Below are positions 6,413-17,900 of a DNA stretch of 39,520 bases, in pieces. Origin of the DNA: a virus; IMG/VR virus record IMGVR_UViG_3300037323_000030, positions 1 through 39,520 of that record. One strand, 5' to 3'. Within the stretch, counting starts at the first letter, position 1. Each line of letters begins with the position of its first letter. Below the pieces are notes generated by a model. The model searched no databases and was not told where the DNA came from. It was given only the letters and a program-made list of their open reading frames with translations. Both the position numbers and the translations under genes were made by a program.

Positions 6413-9400
6413 ATGGCTGATATCCAAGCTAATATAGGCATAGGTGTAGACACTACACAAGCTTTGGCGTCTATTAGAGCCCTACAGCGACAGATATCGG
6501 CCTTTCACACCTCAATGGCAAAAGGCGGCGCAGCCGCTGGCGCACAGTCTGCAAAGATGCAGCAAAACCTTGTTAACACGATTAACTCCAGCGGTAAGTT
6601 TTCTGCTTCTATGGTTGGCATTCAGTCATCCACAGAAAGCTTTACTAATGCACTAGAGAAAAACAAGCTGTCCATGGGGCAGTACTTTAGATATGCCGGG
6701 GGAGCATCCAGATCGTTTGGAAAAATGTTCTCCAGGGAATTCAACACAATTAGCAACGTTGCCCAAGAAAGAGTTAAAGACCTCCAGACTCAGTATGTAA
6801 GTATGGGCAGAAATGCCAACGGTGCGTTACAGTCCATAAAGGTTAGACCACTCGCCCTTGACATGGACAACCTGGGCACAAAGGTTCAGCTAGCTGGCCA
6901 AAAGCAACAAATCTTTAACCAGCTGATGAAGCAAGGAACTACGAACCTTCTAAACTTTGGTAAGAATACTCAGTGGGCTGGTCGTCAGCTTATGGTGGGC
7001 TTTACCATTCCCCTTACAATTTTTGGCGGTATAGCGGCTAAAGAATTTATGAAGCTTGAAGAACAAGCTGTTAAGTTTAAGCGTGTATACGGAGACATGT
7101 TTACCACTGATGCAGATACTGACAAAGCTTTATCCAACATTAAAGAACTCGCTAATGAGTTTACAAAATATGGCATTGCTGTAGAGAAGACGATTGGTCT
7201 TGCTGCCAAGGTTGCTCAGATGGGTAATGTTGGAACTGCTCTGACAGAGCAAGTAACTCAAGCAACGAGACTAGCTGTCCTAGGTGGCATCGAGCAGGAA
7301 GAGGCTCTTGACACCACAATATCCCTGACAAATGCTTTTGGAATTGCGGCAGAAGATCTAGCGGGAAAGATTGCATTCCTGAATGCCGCAGAAAACCAGA
7401 CAATTCTTTCGATTGAAGACTTTAACATTGCTATCCCCCTCGCTGGTTCTGTTGTTCAGCAATTAGGTGGAAACGTAGAAGACTTGGCATTCTTCTTAAC
7501 TGCCATGAGAGAGGGCGGAATTAATGCCAGCCAGGGAGCTAACGCTCTAAAGACCTCGCTCGCCCGCCTGGTAGCTCCAACAGAGGTTGCCAAGAAAGAA
7601 ATGGCAGCTTTCGGAATTGACATCGTTGGCATTGTTGACAAGAATGCGGGAAACCTAAAAAACACAGTAGTAACTCTGGGAAGCGAGCTCGATAAGCTAG
7701 ACCCCCTAAATAGAGCAAGGGCAATCGAGCAGCTTTTTGGAAAGTTCCAGTTTGCTCGAATGTCCACAATGTTCCAGAATATTTCAAAAGAGGGCGGGCA
7801 AGCTAGGAAGATCCTTGAACTCACAGGTAACAGCACAGAAGAGCTGGCAATTATTGCAGATCGAGAGCTGGCCAGGGTAGAAGATTCTGTGGCATTCAAG
7901 TTTAAGAAAAATCTTGAGACGTTGCAAGCGGCACTTGCTCCTATTGGTGGAGAATTCTTAAAAGCAGTTTTGCCATTAGTTGAGTTTGGCACCAAGCTTC
8001 TTAAGATGTTCAATAACCTTGGCGATGGAGGAAAGCAGTTTATCGTTGTTGCCACAGCAATTGCTGGCGTTGTTCTTCCAGCAGCACTTATGGGCTTTGG
8101 TCTTGTAGCTAACGGTGTGGCAAACCTTGTAAAAATGTTTTCATTTTTGGGTGGAGCTTTTGGAAGAATTTCTGGACAAAGTAGAATTCTTGGAACAGGC
8201 ACAGAATACTTAACGCAAGAACAGGTTCAAGCCGCCGCAGTGGCGGCATCGTTGGGTCAATCACACACTAATCTAATTCAGGTATTCTCTGCAGAAACGG
8301 CTTCTATCAATGGGCTTATCTCTGCATACACCAGAGCCATTGCCGCACAAAATGCCTTTAGCGGCTCTGCCCGGATAGCAGGTGCTGCCGCTGGGGCAGC
8401 CAGAGCCTCCGCCAACATTCCAACGACAACCAGATACAATCCTTTTCTCGGACCACAAGCTCCCAAGAAGTATGCCAAAGGAGTCCTCTCAGTACCAGGT
8501 CCGAAAGGTGCGGGAGATGTTGTCCCGGCCATGCTCTCTCCAGGGGAAGCAGTTGTTCCCGCGGCAGAGGCTCAAAAATATGCTCCATTCATTAATTCAA
8601 TTATTGCTGACAATGTTCCGGGATTCTTTGGTGGTCGCTTTGCGCTTCCAAGAGATAGGCAGTTTGGACACATGGATTCAGGATTTGGAGTTCCGGCAGA
8701 ATTTCTTACTCAGTTCCCAGAAGGATCAAAGGCTCGTAGGTCTGGCGATATGTTTACGGCTGCAGGAGCAGGCCAAAGAAATGTAAACGCAAAAAGCTCT
8801 TGGGGTAGAGGACAAGATCCAGAACTTAACAGACTTTCTGCAACTGGCGATGCACCCTTTAAGGCTCAGCGTGCTGACTTTGCCGCCGGTGGAGCCGCTG
8901 ACTTTTTTCCAGCAGTATCGGAAGCCGGATTTGATCCTAGCAATAGCTCTATCGCTAAAGACGTGCAAGAATATCAAGACCTGTTTATGCAGCTTTTCGA
9001 TGATGCCGATACTGCTGGTGCTAAATTTGTTGCTGATACCGATTCAAACTTAGCAGCTAAAAAAGAACGAGTACGTGCAAAGCTTGGAGAAGACTTTGAT
9101 AATGACAGGTTTGATCGAGAAAACATGTCTCTTCAAACAATTGATAGCAAAACATCCGAACTCCGTGCGGGAACACCAACTGCTCAGGCAAGACAGTCGG
9201 GATCAAGCACTGTTAAAGAATTTAGGGCAACAACTCTAACTAAAGAAGAAGAGGCGGCGATTCTAGCAAGCGGAGATCCGTCAGCCGTTGACTCCATGAG
9301 TTCCTACTACAAACGCTCTGACAGAACAACTAACAGAGGGGCCCAAATGGAGGTCCCCAAAAGAGACAAAAAAATTGCCCAAACGGCAAAATCTTTTGCT

Positions 9401-12400
9401 AGTCCGCAGGATGATAGCTTAAAAGCGTCTGGCTTAGCAAATGCAGAGGCCTACAATGATGGACTAGAGGCTGCGGTAAAAGATGCGAAAGACGTTGCGT
9501 CGGAGATGGCCGGTAGGAATAGTCCACATCCAGAGGCATTCCCAGATGGTGCAGATGATGCTAGAGATTACGTAAGAGGACAAGAGTCCGTTCTTTCATC
9601 AGGCTCAGACCCCTATGCTTCTAGCTCGTCCGCCCCCCCTCCTCCCCCAATGATGCCCACACCACCAATAGCCAAGTCTGGCAAATTCTTTGGGAACATA
9701 AAAGATAGGGCAAAGTCGGCTGGAAACAAGGCTATGGACTTGGGGCTGCAAACCGGGCCAGGCAAAAAAATGGCCAACTATTTTGCCGAAACTAGTGGTG
9801 CAAACATTACCAATAGTAAAGGACAAATTGTATCTACTCTCCACCAAGAAGTAGAAGAGCTGGGTAGAGCCTCTAAAAAAGCTGCTGGCCAGGTTGATGA
9901 CAATACCCAGTCTATTCAGGAAAACGGAAATGCTGCTGGTGCGGCGGGGGACATAAAAGATAACATAGCTAGAGACCAACAGGGTAATCCTATTCTTGGA
10001 TCAAACGGAAGTCCTGTAACCAATAAAGAAATAAAGAGAACAGCTAATCAGCAAAAGCGTCAAGCTAGGGCTGGCAAGGCTCTTGGAGCTCTGGGTACCG
10101 CTACTATGGTGGCAGGTATGGCTACACAGGTTGATGGTAAGGTTGGAGAGATTGCTCAGCAGGTTGTAGGACCTATGGCAGCTTTGAGTGGGATAGCTCC
10201 ACTGCTAATGGCATTGCCCGCCCCAATTGCGGCATTGGTTGCCGTTATTGGTTTGGGAGTTGCTGGATTTCTGTTGTATAACAAGGCGATGAACAAGGCA
10301 TACGATGAAACCTATGAGCTAACCAGGGCAATGGGTACAAGCACAAAGGCCATGGAGTCGTTCGCAAATTTTGCCGGAACGGTAACTTCTGGAGAAGTTC
10401 TTTCAAAACAAAGAGAACAAAGACTTTCTCAATACTCTGTTGCTACAGGAAAAACAACATTCGGAAGCGCTTTTGTTGGCTCAGAAGAGGGCACCGAGTT
10501 TGTAAATCAAGTTAGAGAATCAATTCAAACCCTAGGTAGGGATAAGACGGTTAGCATGGTTTTCCAACAAATGGGAGCGGCCGTTTCTCAGGGGATTCTT
10601 ACACAAGATCAGGCAAGGAGCATTGTGGGGAATCTTGGTTTGCAGCTAGATAATTTGGCTTTTTCTGCCAATGTAGACGCTAAGCTAATTAGTCTTTTGG
10701 GGCCAAATGGGGAGAACCTTCTAGAAGGCCCACTTCTTATCCCTGCAATAATAGCGGCAGAGCAAATGGATATGCTTGCGCAGGATGTTGATTCCTACAA
10801 TGCTGACAGAAGCGTCCTGGCGATGGAAGAGGTTGGTGCTGGAGAAACTGCAAGCAGGGTAGTTAATGATATCCTTAAGTATCTCCCAGGTTATCTTGTA
10901 TTGCAGCAGCAGACCGGATTTGACATGGGGGCAGATGATGAGTTTACGGACTCCATAGATGCAGAAAGGCAAAGAAGGATAGACTCTGGGGAAGTTTCGG
11001 GTTGGTGGAGCAGAACCATGTTGGCTCTAACCACCGACACCTTTATCGCTGGAGAAATGCTACAAAAGGGGCTAGGCTCGGTTGCTGCCAATGTTCAAAA
11101 CAGCCTTGAGGGGCAGCAGTCAGCAATAGACACCATTAGGCTAAACTCAGAAAAGAAAATAGCAGAGGCAATCGAAAACGGTGCAGACTACTCTAAAATA
11201 GCAGAGCTGAGAGAAGAGGAGGCTGGGGCTATTGAAGACGCTATTAGCCAAATACGGGAAAGCACTGACGCAAGCATAGCCTTTATTCGTGATCTGCCTA
11301 AAAAAGATCAGGAAGAAATACAGGGACAGCAAAGAGCCAGAATTTTAGACAATGCCGGAGAGGGCGTCGACAAAGGGGTTGTTGGAAAAGCCCTTGACGA
11401 AGTTTATGAGGGGGTAGAGTTTTCTGTTGGTTATGTCTTTTCTGCTGCCTACGAGGGCGGGCAATTCTCTTTAACAGACTTTACATACCTGTCAACATTA
11501 GACGGAGCAACAAAAGATGTTTATTACAATATATCTACCAACCTTAGCGCAGGAGAAGCTGGGCAAATTATTCAGATAGCGGAGCAGATTAAAGACGAAG
11601 ACGTCAGGTCTAATTTTGAAATGAGTTTTGAGGGGTTGGAGGGTTCTGAATTAACAGATGCTATTTATGCGGCAGAACAAATAGCAAGACTTTCGACCTT
11701 CTTTAACGGAGATCTAACATTGCCAGTTGGATTTATAGTTAATAACCCAGAACAGATGACTTCTTTTATGAATGATATGGACGAATTTACTTTAAGGGCA
11801 AAGGAAGGCGGCTTTGATGCAAACGTAGAAATCTTTACTGAAATTTTTGGAGCTGAAGCTGTAGAGGCAGCACAAAGAGGAATACTTGCTAACCAGGCGG
11901 AGTTCGATGCTTTGCCAGACGAGATGCAAATTAGATACGGTGCCTATTTTACTTTGTTTATGGACATGGCTGTAGAAGACGGCGCTCTTATGGATATGGC
12001 AGAAGCGGCAACAGGGCTTCAGGGGGAAGATGCCGTGGCTGCGTGGGTTATGGATATCTTGCCAGCACTGGGCCCAGACACATCAACGGCACCAGGTGAA
12101 CCTGAATCTGTCCCAACGGGTGGTGGTGGTGGTTCAGAGCCACAAGTAGACAGCCTCATTAAAAAACTCAGAGACCTTCGTATAGCAACTATAGATATGA
12201 AAAAGGGCTGGAAAGGAATGCAGGAAGTTCTTGCCAACGTATTTGCCGGGGGGACACAGAGTATTAACGTATTCAGTGGTCTGTCAAATCAAATAAGAAA
12301 ACTAGGCGTTGGTAGTGATCTTATTGAGTTAATTGTTGGAATGGACCCCGAAGAATACGATAAGAGAAAGAATGAGCTCTTTGTATTCGATGCCGCTGGT

Positions 12401-14389
12401 AATATTGTAGCCACAACAGATAAGCTTAAAAACATGGGAGCAGCGTTTAACGCAATCGCTCTTGGAGAATTCGCAAACGATACTCAGGCTACCATTCAAG
12501 GTATGAGAGATCAAACTACAGCAATGACAAAGCTTATTTCTGCCGGGGCTACCTATGTTGATGCTTACAAGATGGTTCAGAATCAGGCACTAGCAACAGC
12601 AATTGCCCAGTCTGCTTCTGCCGTTGAAGTTAGAGAGCTGATTAGTCTTTCTGAAAAACTATCAGACATGACAAGAAGAAACGAAGAGGAGTCTAATAGG
12701 TCCTCTGCCGCAACCGCTGTAAGACAAACAAATGAAGAGTTTGCAAATCAGGTAGCCATTCTTAATAAGCTTGCAAGTTCTTCCTCAAGATATACTGATG
12801 CACAAAAAGATGCGATCTTGGGAGACAAGAATCTTCAAACACTAATGCTTAACCCCTCGATTGATCCTAACGCTTTGCGTCAGGCCATTATTGACGCAGA
12901 AAGAAAGTCAGACATAGAGCTTAGGGTTAGGCTTGCCACCACAGATGGAACAAGAAGCGTATTTGACGAGGGCTTCTCCAAGGCTATGGATGCCTTCTCT
13001 CGCCAAGAGCAAGATATAGATATTAAGTTTAATGCAAAAATTTCGGCAGATGAAAAAACAATCAAAGAAGCAGAAGAACAAATCGCTTCAATCCAGTTCA
13101 ACCTTGATGACTATAATGCCGACCTTGAAAGAATGTCTTGGAAAGAAGAAGACATTAATGATAAGTACGAGAAACGCTTTGAGGCACTAGATGCTATTGC
13201 GGATACAAATGACAGAATCACAAAGCAACAGCAGGCTCAGCTAAGTATTGCTGATGCTCTATCTCAAGGAGACATCGCTGGTGCCGCTAGGGCGGCGGCA
13301 GAGCTAAGGTCACAGCAGGTTGATGATGCCGCTCAAACACAAAGAGAGATGCTTGAGAAAGCACAAGAAGCAGAAGTTAACAGCCTTCGTTCAGCCGGGG
13401 GACTAAGCAAAACAGAATTAGAAGATAGAATCAAAATGCTTGAAAGAACTATCTTTAACATAGAAGAAACAGCTACAGAGCCAGCCCAAGAAAGAATTAG
13501 ACTAGCTCAATCAATTCGTGATGCAGAAGTAGAGGCCCTTACAGTTCTTGAAAAAACAAGAGACGAGTGGGACGGCATTAAAAACGGAATTGATATGGCA
13601 GAAATATCTGGCTGGAAGTTCACAGAGACTATGCAAAATGCTCTGGATGTTGTTGAAAAACTTATGGCGGCGTACCCAGAAGAAAAGCCAGCCCCACCGC
13701 CACCGCCCCCAGCCGCACCAGCCAGAAGCAGTGGAGGAGGAAGTGCTCCGGCCCCAGCACCATCACCAGTACCATCAGCACCACGGACTTCGACAACGTC
13801 TGCCAAAACCCAAGAACAAATTGATGGGCTTGCGGCGGCGAAAGCAGATATTGCTAGTCGAGTGGCTGCGCAAGCAGCAGCCGCGCAGAGGGCTGCCAAC
13901 GACGCCAGCAACCGACGCCGAGATGAAGCAATGGCAGGCCGTGCAGGAATGTTTAGCTCCCCACCACCCAAACCCATACATAACACGACGGGGAGGGGGA
14001 TTCCTCAGAGAAGAGCCACCGGCGGGATGATTATTCCAAAACGAATGGCTGTTGGTGGTTTTGTCGGGGGATACAGCCCCCCACCACTTCAAATGAACAT
14101 GGGCGGTAAAGTTAAAGGCTACGCAGCTGGAGGACTATCTATGGGATCAGACATTGTCCCAGCCATGCTTACTCCAGGAGAATTCGTGGTTCGTAAAAGA
14201 GCTGTTCAAAACTTTGGAATGGAAAACCTAGAACAAATCAATAGTGGAAAATATAGTGACGGTTCCGTGTATAATTATAACCTGGCAGTAAATGTAAAAT
14301 CAGATGCTGACCCCAGCCGCATTGCTAGAACAGTCATGGGTGAAATAAAAAGAGTAGAAAGTCAAAGAATTCGAGGGAATAGGCTCTAA
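6413..14389 (+). CDS. Tape measure protein
   Basis: 2658 residues, by far the longest gene and directly behind the chaperones. At about 0.15 nm per residue this predicts a tail near 400 nm. Residues about 180-480 have the TP901-type core (NTQWAGRQLMVGFTIPLTIFG, MFTT, NALKTSLARL). Hydrophobic segments: about 540-575 (FIVVATAIAGVVLPAALMG) and about 1222-1295 (LLMALPAPIAALVAVIGLGV). Helix-rich coiled-coil-like region about 2190-2400. Proline runs at about 1072 and 2425. The motif DVVPAMLSPGEAVV at about 701-716 recurs as DIVPAMLTPGEFVV at about 2580-2594, near the C-terminus where it usually sits. No lytic transglycosylase or peptidase motif was recognised. Ribosome site AGAAGGT (6398-6404). Stop overlaps the next start (TAATG). 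Confidence 0.95.
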   Translation: MADIQANIGIGVDTTQALASIRALQRQISAFHTSMAKGGAAAGAQSAKMQQNLVNTINSSGKFSASMVGIQSSTESFTNALEKNKLSMGQYFRYAGGASRSFGKMFSREFNTISNVAQERVKDLQTQYVSMGRNANGALQSIKVRPLALDMDNLGTKVQLAGQKQQIFNQLMKQGTTNLLNFGKNTQWAGRQLMVGFTIPLTIFGGIAAKEFMKLEEQAVKFKRVYGDMFTTDADTDKALSNIKELANEFTKYGIAVEKTIGLAAKVAQMGNVGTALTEQVTQATRLAVLGGIEQEEALDTTISLTNAFGIAAEDLAGKIAFLNAAENQTILSIEDFNIAIPLAGSVVQQLGGNVEDLAFFLTAMREGGINASQGANALKTSLARLVAPTEVAKKEMAAFGIDIVGIVDKNAGNLKNTVVTLGSELDKLDPLNRARAIEQLFGKFQFARMSTMFQNISKEGGQARKILELTGNSTEELAIIADRELARVEDSVAFKFKKNLETLQAALAPIGGEFLKAVLPLVEFGTKLLKMFNNLGDGGKQFIVVATAIAGVVLPAALMGFGLVANGVANLVKMFSFLGGAFGRISGQSRILGTGTEYLTQEQVQAAAVAASLGQSHTNLIQVFSAETASINGLISAYTRAIAAQNAFSGSARIAGAAAGAARASANIPTTTRYNPFLGPQAPKKYAKGVLSVPGPKGAGDVVPAMLSPGEAVVPAAEAQKYAPFINSIIADNVPGFFGGRFALPRDRQFGHMDSGFGVPAEFLTQFPEGSKARRSGDMFTAAGAGQRNVNAKSSWGRGQDPELNRLSATGDAPFKAQRADFAAGGAADFFPAVSEAGFDPSNSSIAKDVQEYQDLFMQLFDDADTAGAKFVADTDSNLAAKKERVRAKLGEDFDNDRFDRENMSLQTIDSKTSELRAGTPTAQARQSGSSTVKEFRATTLTKEEEAAILASGDPSAVDSMSSYYKRSDRTTNRGAQMEVPKRDKKIAQTAKSFASPQDDSLKASGLANAEAYNDGLEAAVKDAKDVASEMAGRNSPHPEAFPDGADDARDYVRGQESVLSSGSDPYASSSSAPPPPPMMPTPPIAKSGKFFGNIKDRAKSAGNKAMDLGLQTGPGKKMANYFAETSGANITNSKGQIVSTLHQEVEELGRASKKAAGQVDDNTQSIQENGNAAGAAGDIKDNIARDQQGNPILGSNGSPVTNKEIKRTANQQKRQARAGKALGALGTATMVAGMATQVDGKVGEIAQQVVGPMAALSGIAPLLMALPAPIAALVAVIGLGVAGFLLYNKAMNKAYDETYELTRAMGTSTKAMESFANFAGTVTSGEVLSKQREQRLSQYSVATGKTTFGSAFVGSEEGTEFVNQVRESIQTLGRDKTVSMVFQQMGAAVSQGILTQDQARSIVGNLGLQLDNLAFSANVDAKLISLLGPNGENLLEGPLLIPAIIAAEQMDMLAQDVDSYNADRSVLAMEEVGAGETASRVVNDILKYLPGYLVLQQQTGFDMGADDEFTDSIDAERQRRIDSGEVSGWWSRTMLALTTDTFIAGEMLQKGLGSVAANVQNSLEGQQSAIDTIRLNSEKKIAEAIENGADYSKIAELREEEAGAIEDAISQIRESTDASIAFIRDLPKKDQEEIQGQQRARILDNAGEGVDKGVVGKALDEVYEGVEFSVGYVFSAAYEGGQFSLTDFTYLSTLDGATKDVYYNISTNLSAGEAGQIIQIAEQIKDEDVRSNFEMSFEGLEGSELTDAIYAAEQIARLSTFFNGDLTLPVGFIVNNPEQMTSFMNDMDEFTLRAKEGGFDANVEIFTEIFGAEAVEAAQRGILANQAEFDALPDEMQIRYGAYFTLFMDMAVEDGALMDMAEAATGLQGEDAVAAWVMDILPALGPDTSTAPGEPESVPTGGGGGSEPQVDSLIKKLRDLRIATIDMKKGWKGMQEVLANVFAGGTQSINVFSGLSNQIRKLGVGSDLIELIVGMDPEEYDKRKNELFVFDAAGNIVATTDKLKNMGAAFNAIALGEFANDTQATIQGMRDQTTAMTKLISAGATYVDAYKMVQNQALATAIAQSASAVEVRELISLSEKLSDMTRRNEEESNRSSAATAVRQTNEEFANQVAILNKLASSSSRYTDAQKDAILGDKNLQTLMLNPSIDPNALRQAIIDAERKSDIELRVRLATTDGTRSVFDEGFSKAMDAFSRQEQDIDIKFNAKISADEKTIKEAEEQIASIQFNLDDYNADLERMSWKEEDINDKYEKRFEALDAIADTNDRITKQQQAQLSIADALSQGDIAGAARAAAELRSQQVDDAAQTQREMLEKAQEAEVNSLRSAGGLSKTELEDRIKMLERTIFNIEETATEPAQERIRLAQSIRDAEVEALTVLEKTRDEWDGIKNGIDMAEISGWKFTETMQNALDVVEKLMAAYPEEKPAPPPPPPAAPARSSGGGSAPAPAPSPVPSAPRTSTTSAKTQEQIDGLAAAKADIASRVAAQAAAAQRAANDASNRRRDEAMAGRAGMFSSPPPKPIHNTTGRGIPQRRATGGMIIPKRMAVGGFVGGYSPPPLQMNMGGKVKGYAAGGLSMGSDIVPAMLTPGEFVVRKRAVQNFGMENLEQINSGKYSDGSVYNYNLAVNVKSDADPSRIARTVMGEIKRVESQRIRGNRL

Positions 14390-14982
14390 TGACAAACACT
14401 AACTACCTATCTGGTAGAAAAAAATATGGAAGGCCACAAGGTCTTTTGTTTGCAGACAACCCCGGAATTCTTGACAATGGGTTCTATGTTCCCGAGGGAA
14501 ACGAGTTCGAGGACTTTCTTATCCTTTCTGATCATAATAGAGACCCCATTGATTTTAAGAATAACAGAATTGAGACCAGGGAAAGAACCATTAATGGTCG
14601 TATGAGGTCTTACCATATTGCAGACAAGATATCCATATCAACATCTTGGAGCATGCTTCCCTCTAGGTCGGCATCAGAAAAGCTAATCATTAACTCAGAA
14701 ACTGGACAGACCTTCCTTTCGGCAGATGCCCAATCTTATACCACGGATGGTGGCGCAGGCGGGGTAGATCTGTTAAACTGGTATGATAATCATAAAGGAT
14801 CATTTTGGGTATATCTTGCTTACGATAACTTCTCTAACTTTGAAGAAGATAAGTATAACAAGTTAAACAGATATAACGAAGTGATTGAAGTTTTCTTTGA
14901 AGACTTTAGCCGTACCGTTGAATCTAGGGGTTGGGCTACACACGATTTTTGGAGCATAAGCTTAAGCTTAGAAGAGGCGTAG
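14389..14982 (+). CDS. Minor tail protein, probably distal tail
   Basis: The first gene after the tape measure normally encodes the distal tail protein that starts the baseplate. This one (197 residues) is beta-rich with many aromatic residues (DNHKGSFWVYLAYDNFSNFEEDKYN and a C-terminal VEVFFEDFSRT-like segment) and no enzymatic motif. It overlaps the tape measure stop by one base and is followed without a gap by the 1531-residue tail protein. The role as distal tail component is a position-based inference; a minor tail function is secure. Confidence 0.6.
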   Translation: MTNTNYLSGRKKYGRPQGLLFADNPGILDNGFYVPEGNEFEDFLILSDHNRDPIDFKNNRIETRERTINGRMRSYHIADKISISTSWSMLPSRSASEKLIINSETGQTFLSADAQSYTTDGGAGGVDLLNWYDNHKGSFWVYLAYDNFSNFEEDKYNKLNRYNEVIEVFFEDFSRTVESRGWATHDFWSISLSLEEA

Positions 14983-17900
14983 ATGTTTGTCAATAAAGAA
15001 CTGCAAGACCACCTAGAGACATCGTCTACGGTTAGAGTTCAGTCCTCCGTTATTGCGGAATGGAATATGAACATTGCAGAAAACATTGCCCAGGTAGGCA
15101 ACTATAGGTTCCGACCAAATGGAGAAGACCCCAAGTACAAAAACATTGCTGGGTCTTTTAGCTTCGATGATTTAGATTCAATGTTTTACACGGGGGCCAC
15201 AGATGCAGATATTATTATTGATGGTGGCCTGGACGACCTAGAAGTCCCCATGGTCTTTGTTTCTAAAAAGGAAAAAGAAGGCCTCCTATATTCTCTAGAA
15301 GATTGCTTTGGAAGATTTAGACCACGCTCGGGAATCAACAAGCTTAGATTCTTTGAGAACAGGTTTTCTCACCACGATACAATTAGCATGACCAGAAGGC
15401 CCAGGTACTACGCATCCGACAAAAGAGATCCTTTCAAGTATTGGTCATCTTATAGAACCGAAGAGGGTCAAGAGCGGGGTATCTCAAACTTATCAGTTAA
15501 CGGGACAAACCAAATCGAAGACGCAGCACCATACATTGTTTACAAGGATAGAATTCCAGCTAACAGGATAGTCGTAAAGATGCAGACGAATGTTGGAGAT
15601 GTTAACCTTGGACCATTCACGAACTCTTCTGGCACCTTTGATGACCCCCTCTACGGAGAGCAAAACAAAACAACACCCATTAGGTGGAAAATTCAATATC
15701 TTTTGGAAAACAACTGGGTAGATATCATATCCTTTAATGATAACTCCCGAAGAAGAGACGGCAGCCAGATTATTGGGTCAGATGGTTATGTAGAAGTTGG
15801 ATATGGCTTAGTAGTTCCAGACAAGTATCTTGAGTTTTTTAAAATAGATAGAGAGATCTCGTCCGTCACCTTGCTTCCAGACCCCAGTGGTTTTGTAGAT
15901 GGGACTGCATACCTTGTGAAGGGCTCTGAAAAAGATCGAGGAGTAGTGCACGTTATCGTAAATGAAGAATACGAAACGTTTGATGCACTCTATGACTGGA
16001 GGATGGAAGACGGGGTAACTAGTGCAACGAGCTTTGTCACAGACCTAACTTCCCCCCCAGAATTTGAAGACAACCTTGTACCAGGTAAACAGTATAGAGA
16101 GTTCCAGTACATAGGTGGCCTGAGAATTGTCGTTGAAACAATGAACGTATTTGACTCTACCTTTGACCTTATAGAGCTTTCCCCTAGACTTACGGTAGAC
16201 CTATCAGAAAAGGTAACATCCTTTTCGGTAAACAAAAGCGCATCAGACCTAGGCATTAGTGGCATGCCTATTGGTCAGCTTTTGGCGGGCACAGGAAGCC
16301 TAGACATCTTTGACTTTGATCAAGCATTCTTTAAAGAAAACACAAGCAGTATAATCCATAAGTATACATCTCAAAATATTCAGTTTAAACTGTACGAGAT
16401 AGTAGTAGATGTTAACGGTGTAGATTACTTTGTTCCTATCAAGACAATGTACTCTGAGGGCTTCCCAGACCTTGATAGCGCGTCTAGGAATGTCTCCCTG
16501 TCACTGAGAGACCTCTTCTTTTACTTTGAGTCTTCTGCTGCCCCACAGATGCTCGTTCAGGAAGCATCTTTGAGTTATGCTGTTTCTCTTTTGCTAGACT
16601 CCGCTGGCTTTTCAAACTACATCTTCTTAAGAAACGAAAATGAGGGTGAAGATGTCATTCCATATTTCTACATTGAACCAGACAAAACAGTAGCAGAAAT
16701 ACTTAATGAGATAGCCAGGTCAACCCAAACAGCAATGTTCTTTGACGAGTATAACAATTTTATCTGCATGTCTAAAAACTATATTATGCCTAGCCCAGAA
16801 GAAAGAGACACGGACTTATTCTTGTACGGCACAAAGGATTTCCAAGATTCCGGAATAGTCAAAAACGAAAAGACACAAGCAAAGCTCTCAAACATTATTA
16901 AGATTGCTTCCCAAGAAAGCTCGGTATATAATGACGGAGCGATAACATACTCAACCAGACATATCCAAAGATCTTATGGGTCAATCAGACAGGCCAGCCT
17001 ACTGGATAGAGACAAGACCTGGATATATAAGCCAGTATTGTTATGGGAAGTTTCTGCAACAGAGAACACGAAGTCTGTAAATGAAGAGGTTGGCCAGCAG
17101 TCGGCTTATGTTCTTGGAGCTATCCCCTTAAACTCAGACCTGTCAATCAGCTTGCCCTCTGTCTCAAACCACCAGGTGATAGACAACACAATTGATTTTG
17201 GAGAGGGCATATACTGGCTTACACGATACAACGGATATTTCTATGCCAATGGAGAAATTGTAAAATACGATGCTGTTCAATACAGTATTCCGGGACTAAG
17301 CGGTACTGAGCTTTCTGGTACAGACTCTGATGGGGATAGCGTCTGGATAACAAGTGTTCGAGAGTATCAAAAGTACTTTGCCAAGGTTCCCTTTAATGGA
17401 AAGATCTATCCCACAGGACTTGTTCGGATATACTCAGAGCCAAACTACGAATCCATAGGTGGAGTTACTAGGATGGAAAACGGCCCAGTTGCAAAAAGCG
17501 GGAGAGGGCAGTTTGGAACAGATGTTGTTACTCACCCCGCTGGCCTGAGTCCCCACTGGGCTGACGCAGAATCTGTGCGAGGAATCAGGATGAGTTCAAA
17601 ATATCTTTTTGGTCGAGGAGAAACTTATAAAACAATTAACGAAGTTTCTGTAAGCTCAAATGATCCCGTTGCAGTTTTCCTGGTTCCGGACGCATCAATT
17701 TTTTCAATCGGAGAACACATAGAAAGATATTCTCCGACGGCAGATGTGATATCCCCCAGTACGGAAAACTACATTCAGCCAAACACAACAGTGCAGGCCA
17801 TAAATCTAGAGAATAACACCATCACGACAAACAAGCTGATCTTAAGAGTCTCTGAAGAAAATGCAATAACCACTATTTCGGTTACAGCAAAAGCTCCAGA

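Noticed and set aside
6073-6413. Programmed frameshift from the short chaperone gene
   Set aside because: No slippery heptamer or extended second frame was found by eye at its 3' end, and a complete long paralogue is present upstream.
7456-8202. 248-codon antisense frame within the tape measure gene
   Set aside because: It is a shadow of the tape measure reading frame; no ribosome site, no recognisable motif, and every real gene in the window lies on the plus strand.
13548-14030. 160-codon plus-strand frame inside the tape measure C-terminus
   Set aside because: It is a frame shadow with low-complexity His/Gln/Pro/Lys composition from the proline-rich segment, with no ribosome site.
14262-14280. 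TATAATTATAA inside the tape measure gene as a promoter
   Set aside because: It lies within coding sequence, has no TGN extension and is not followed by a gene start at a sensible distance.
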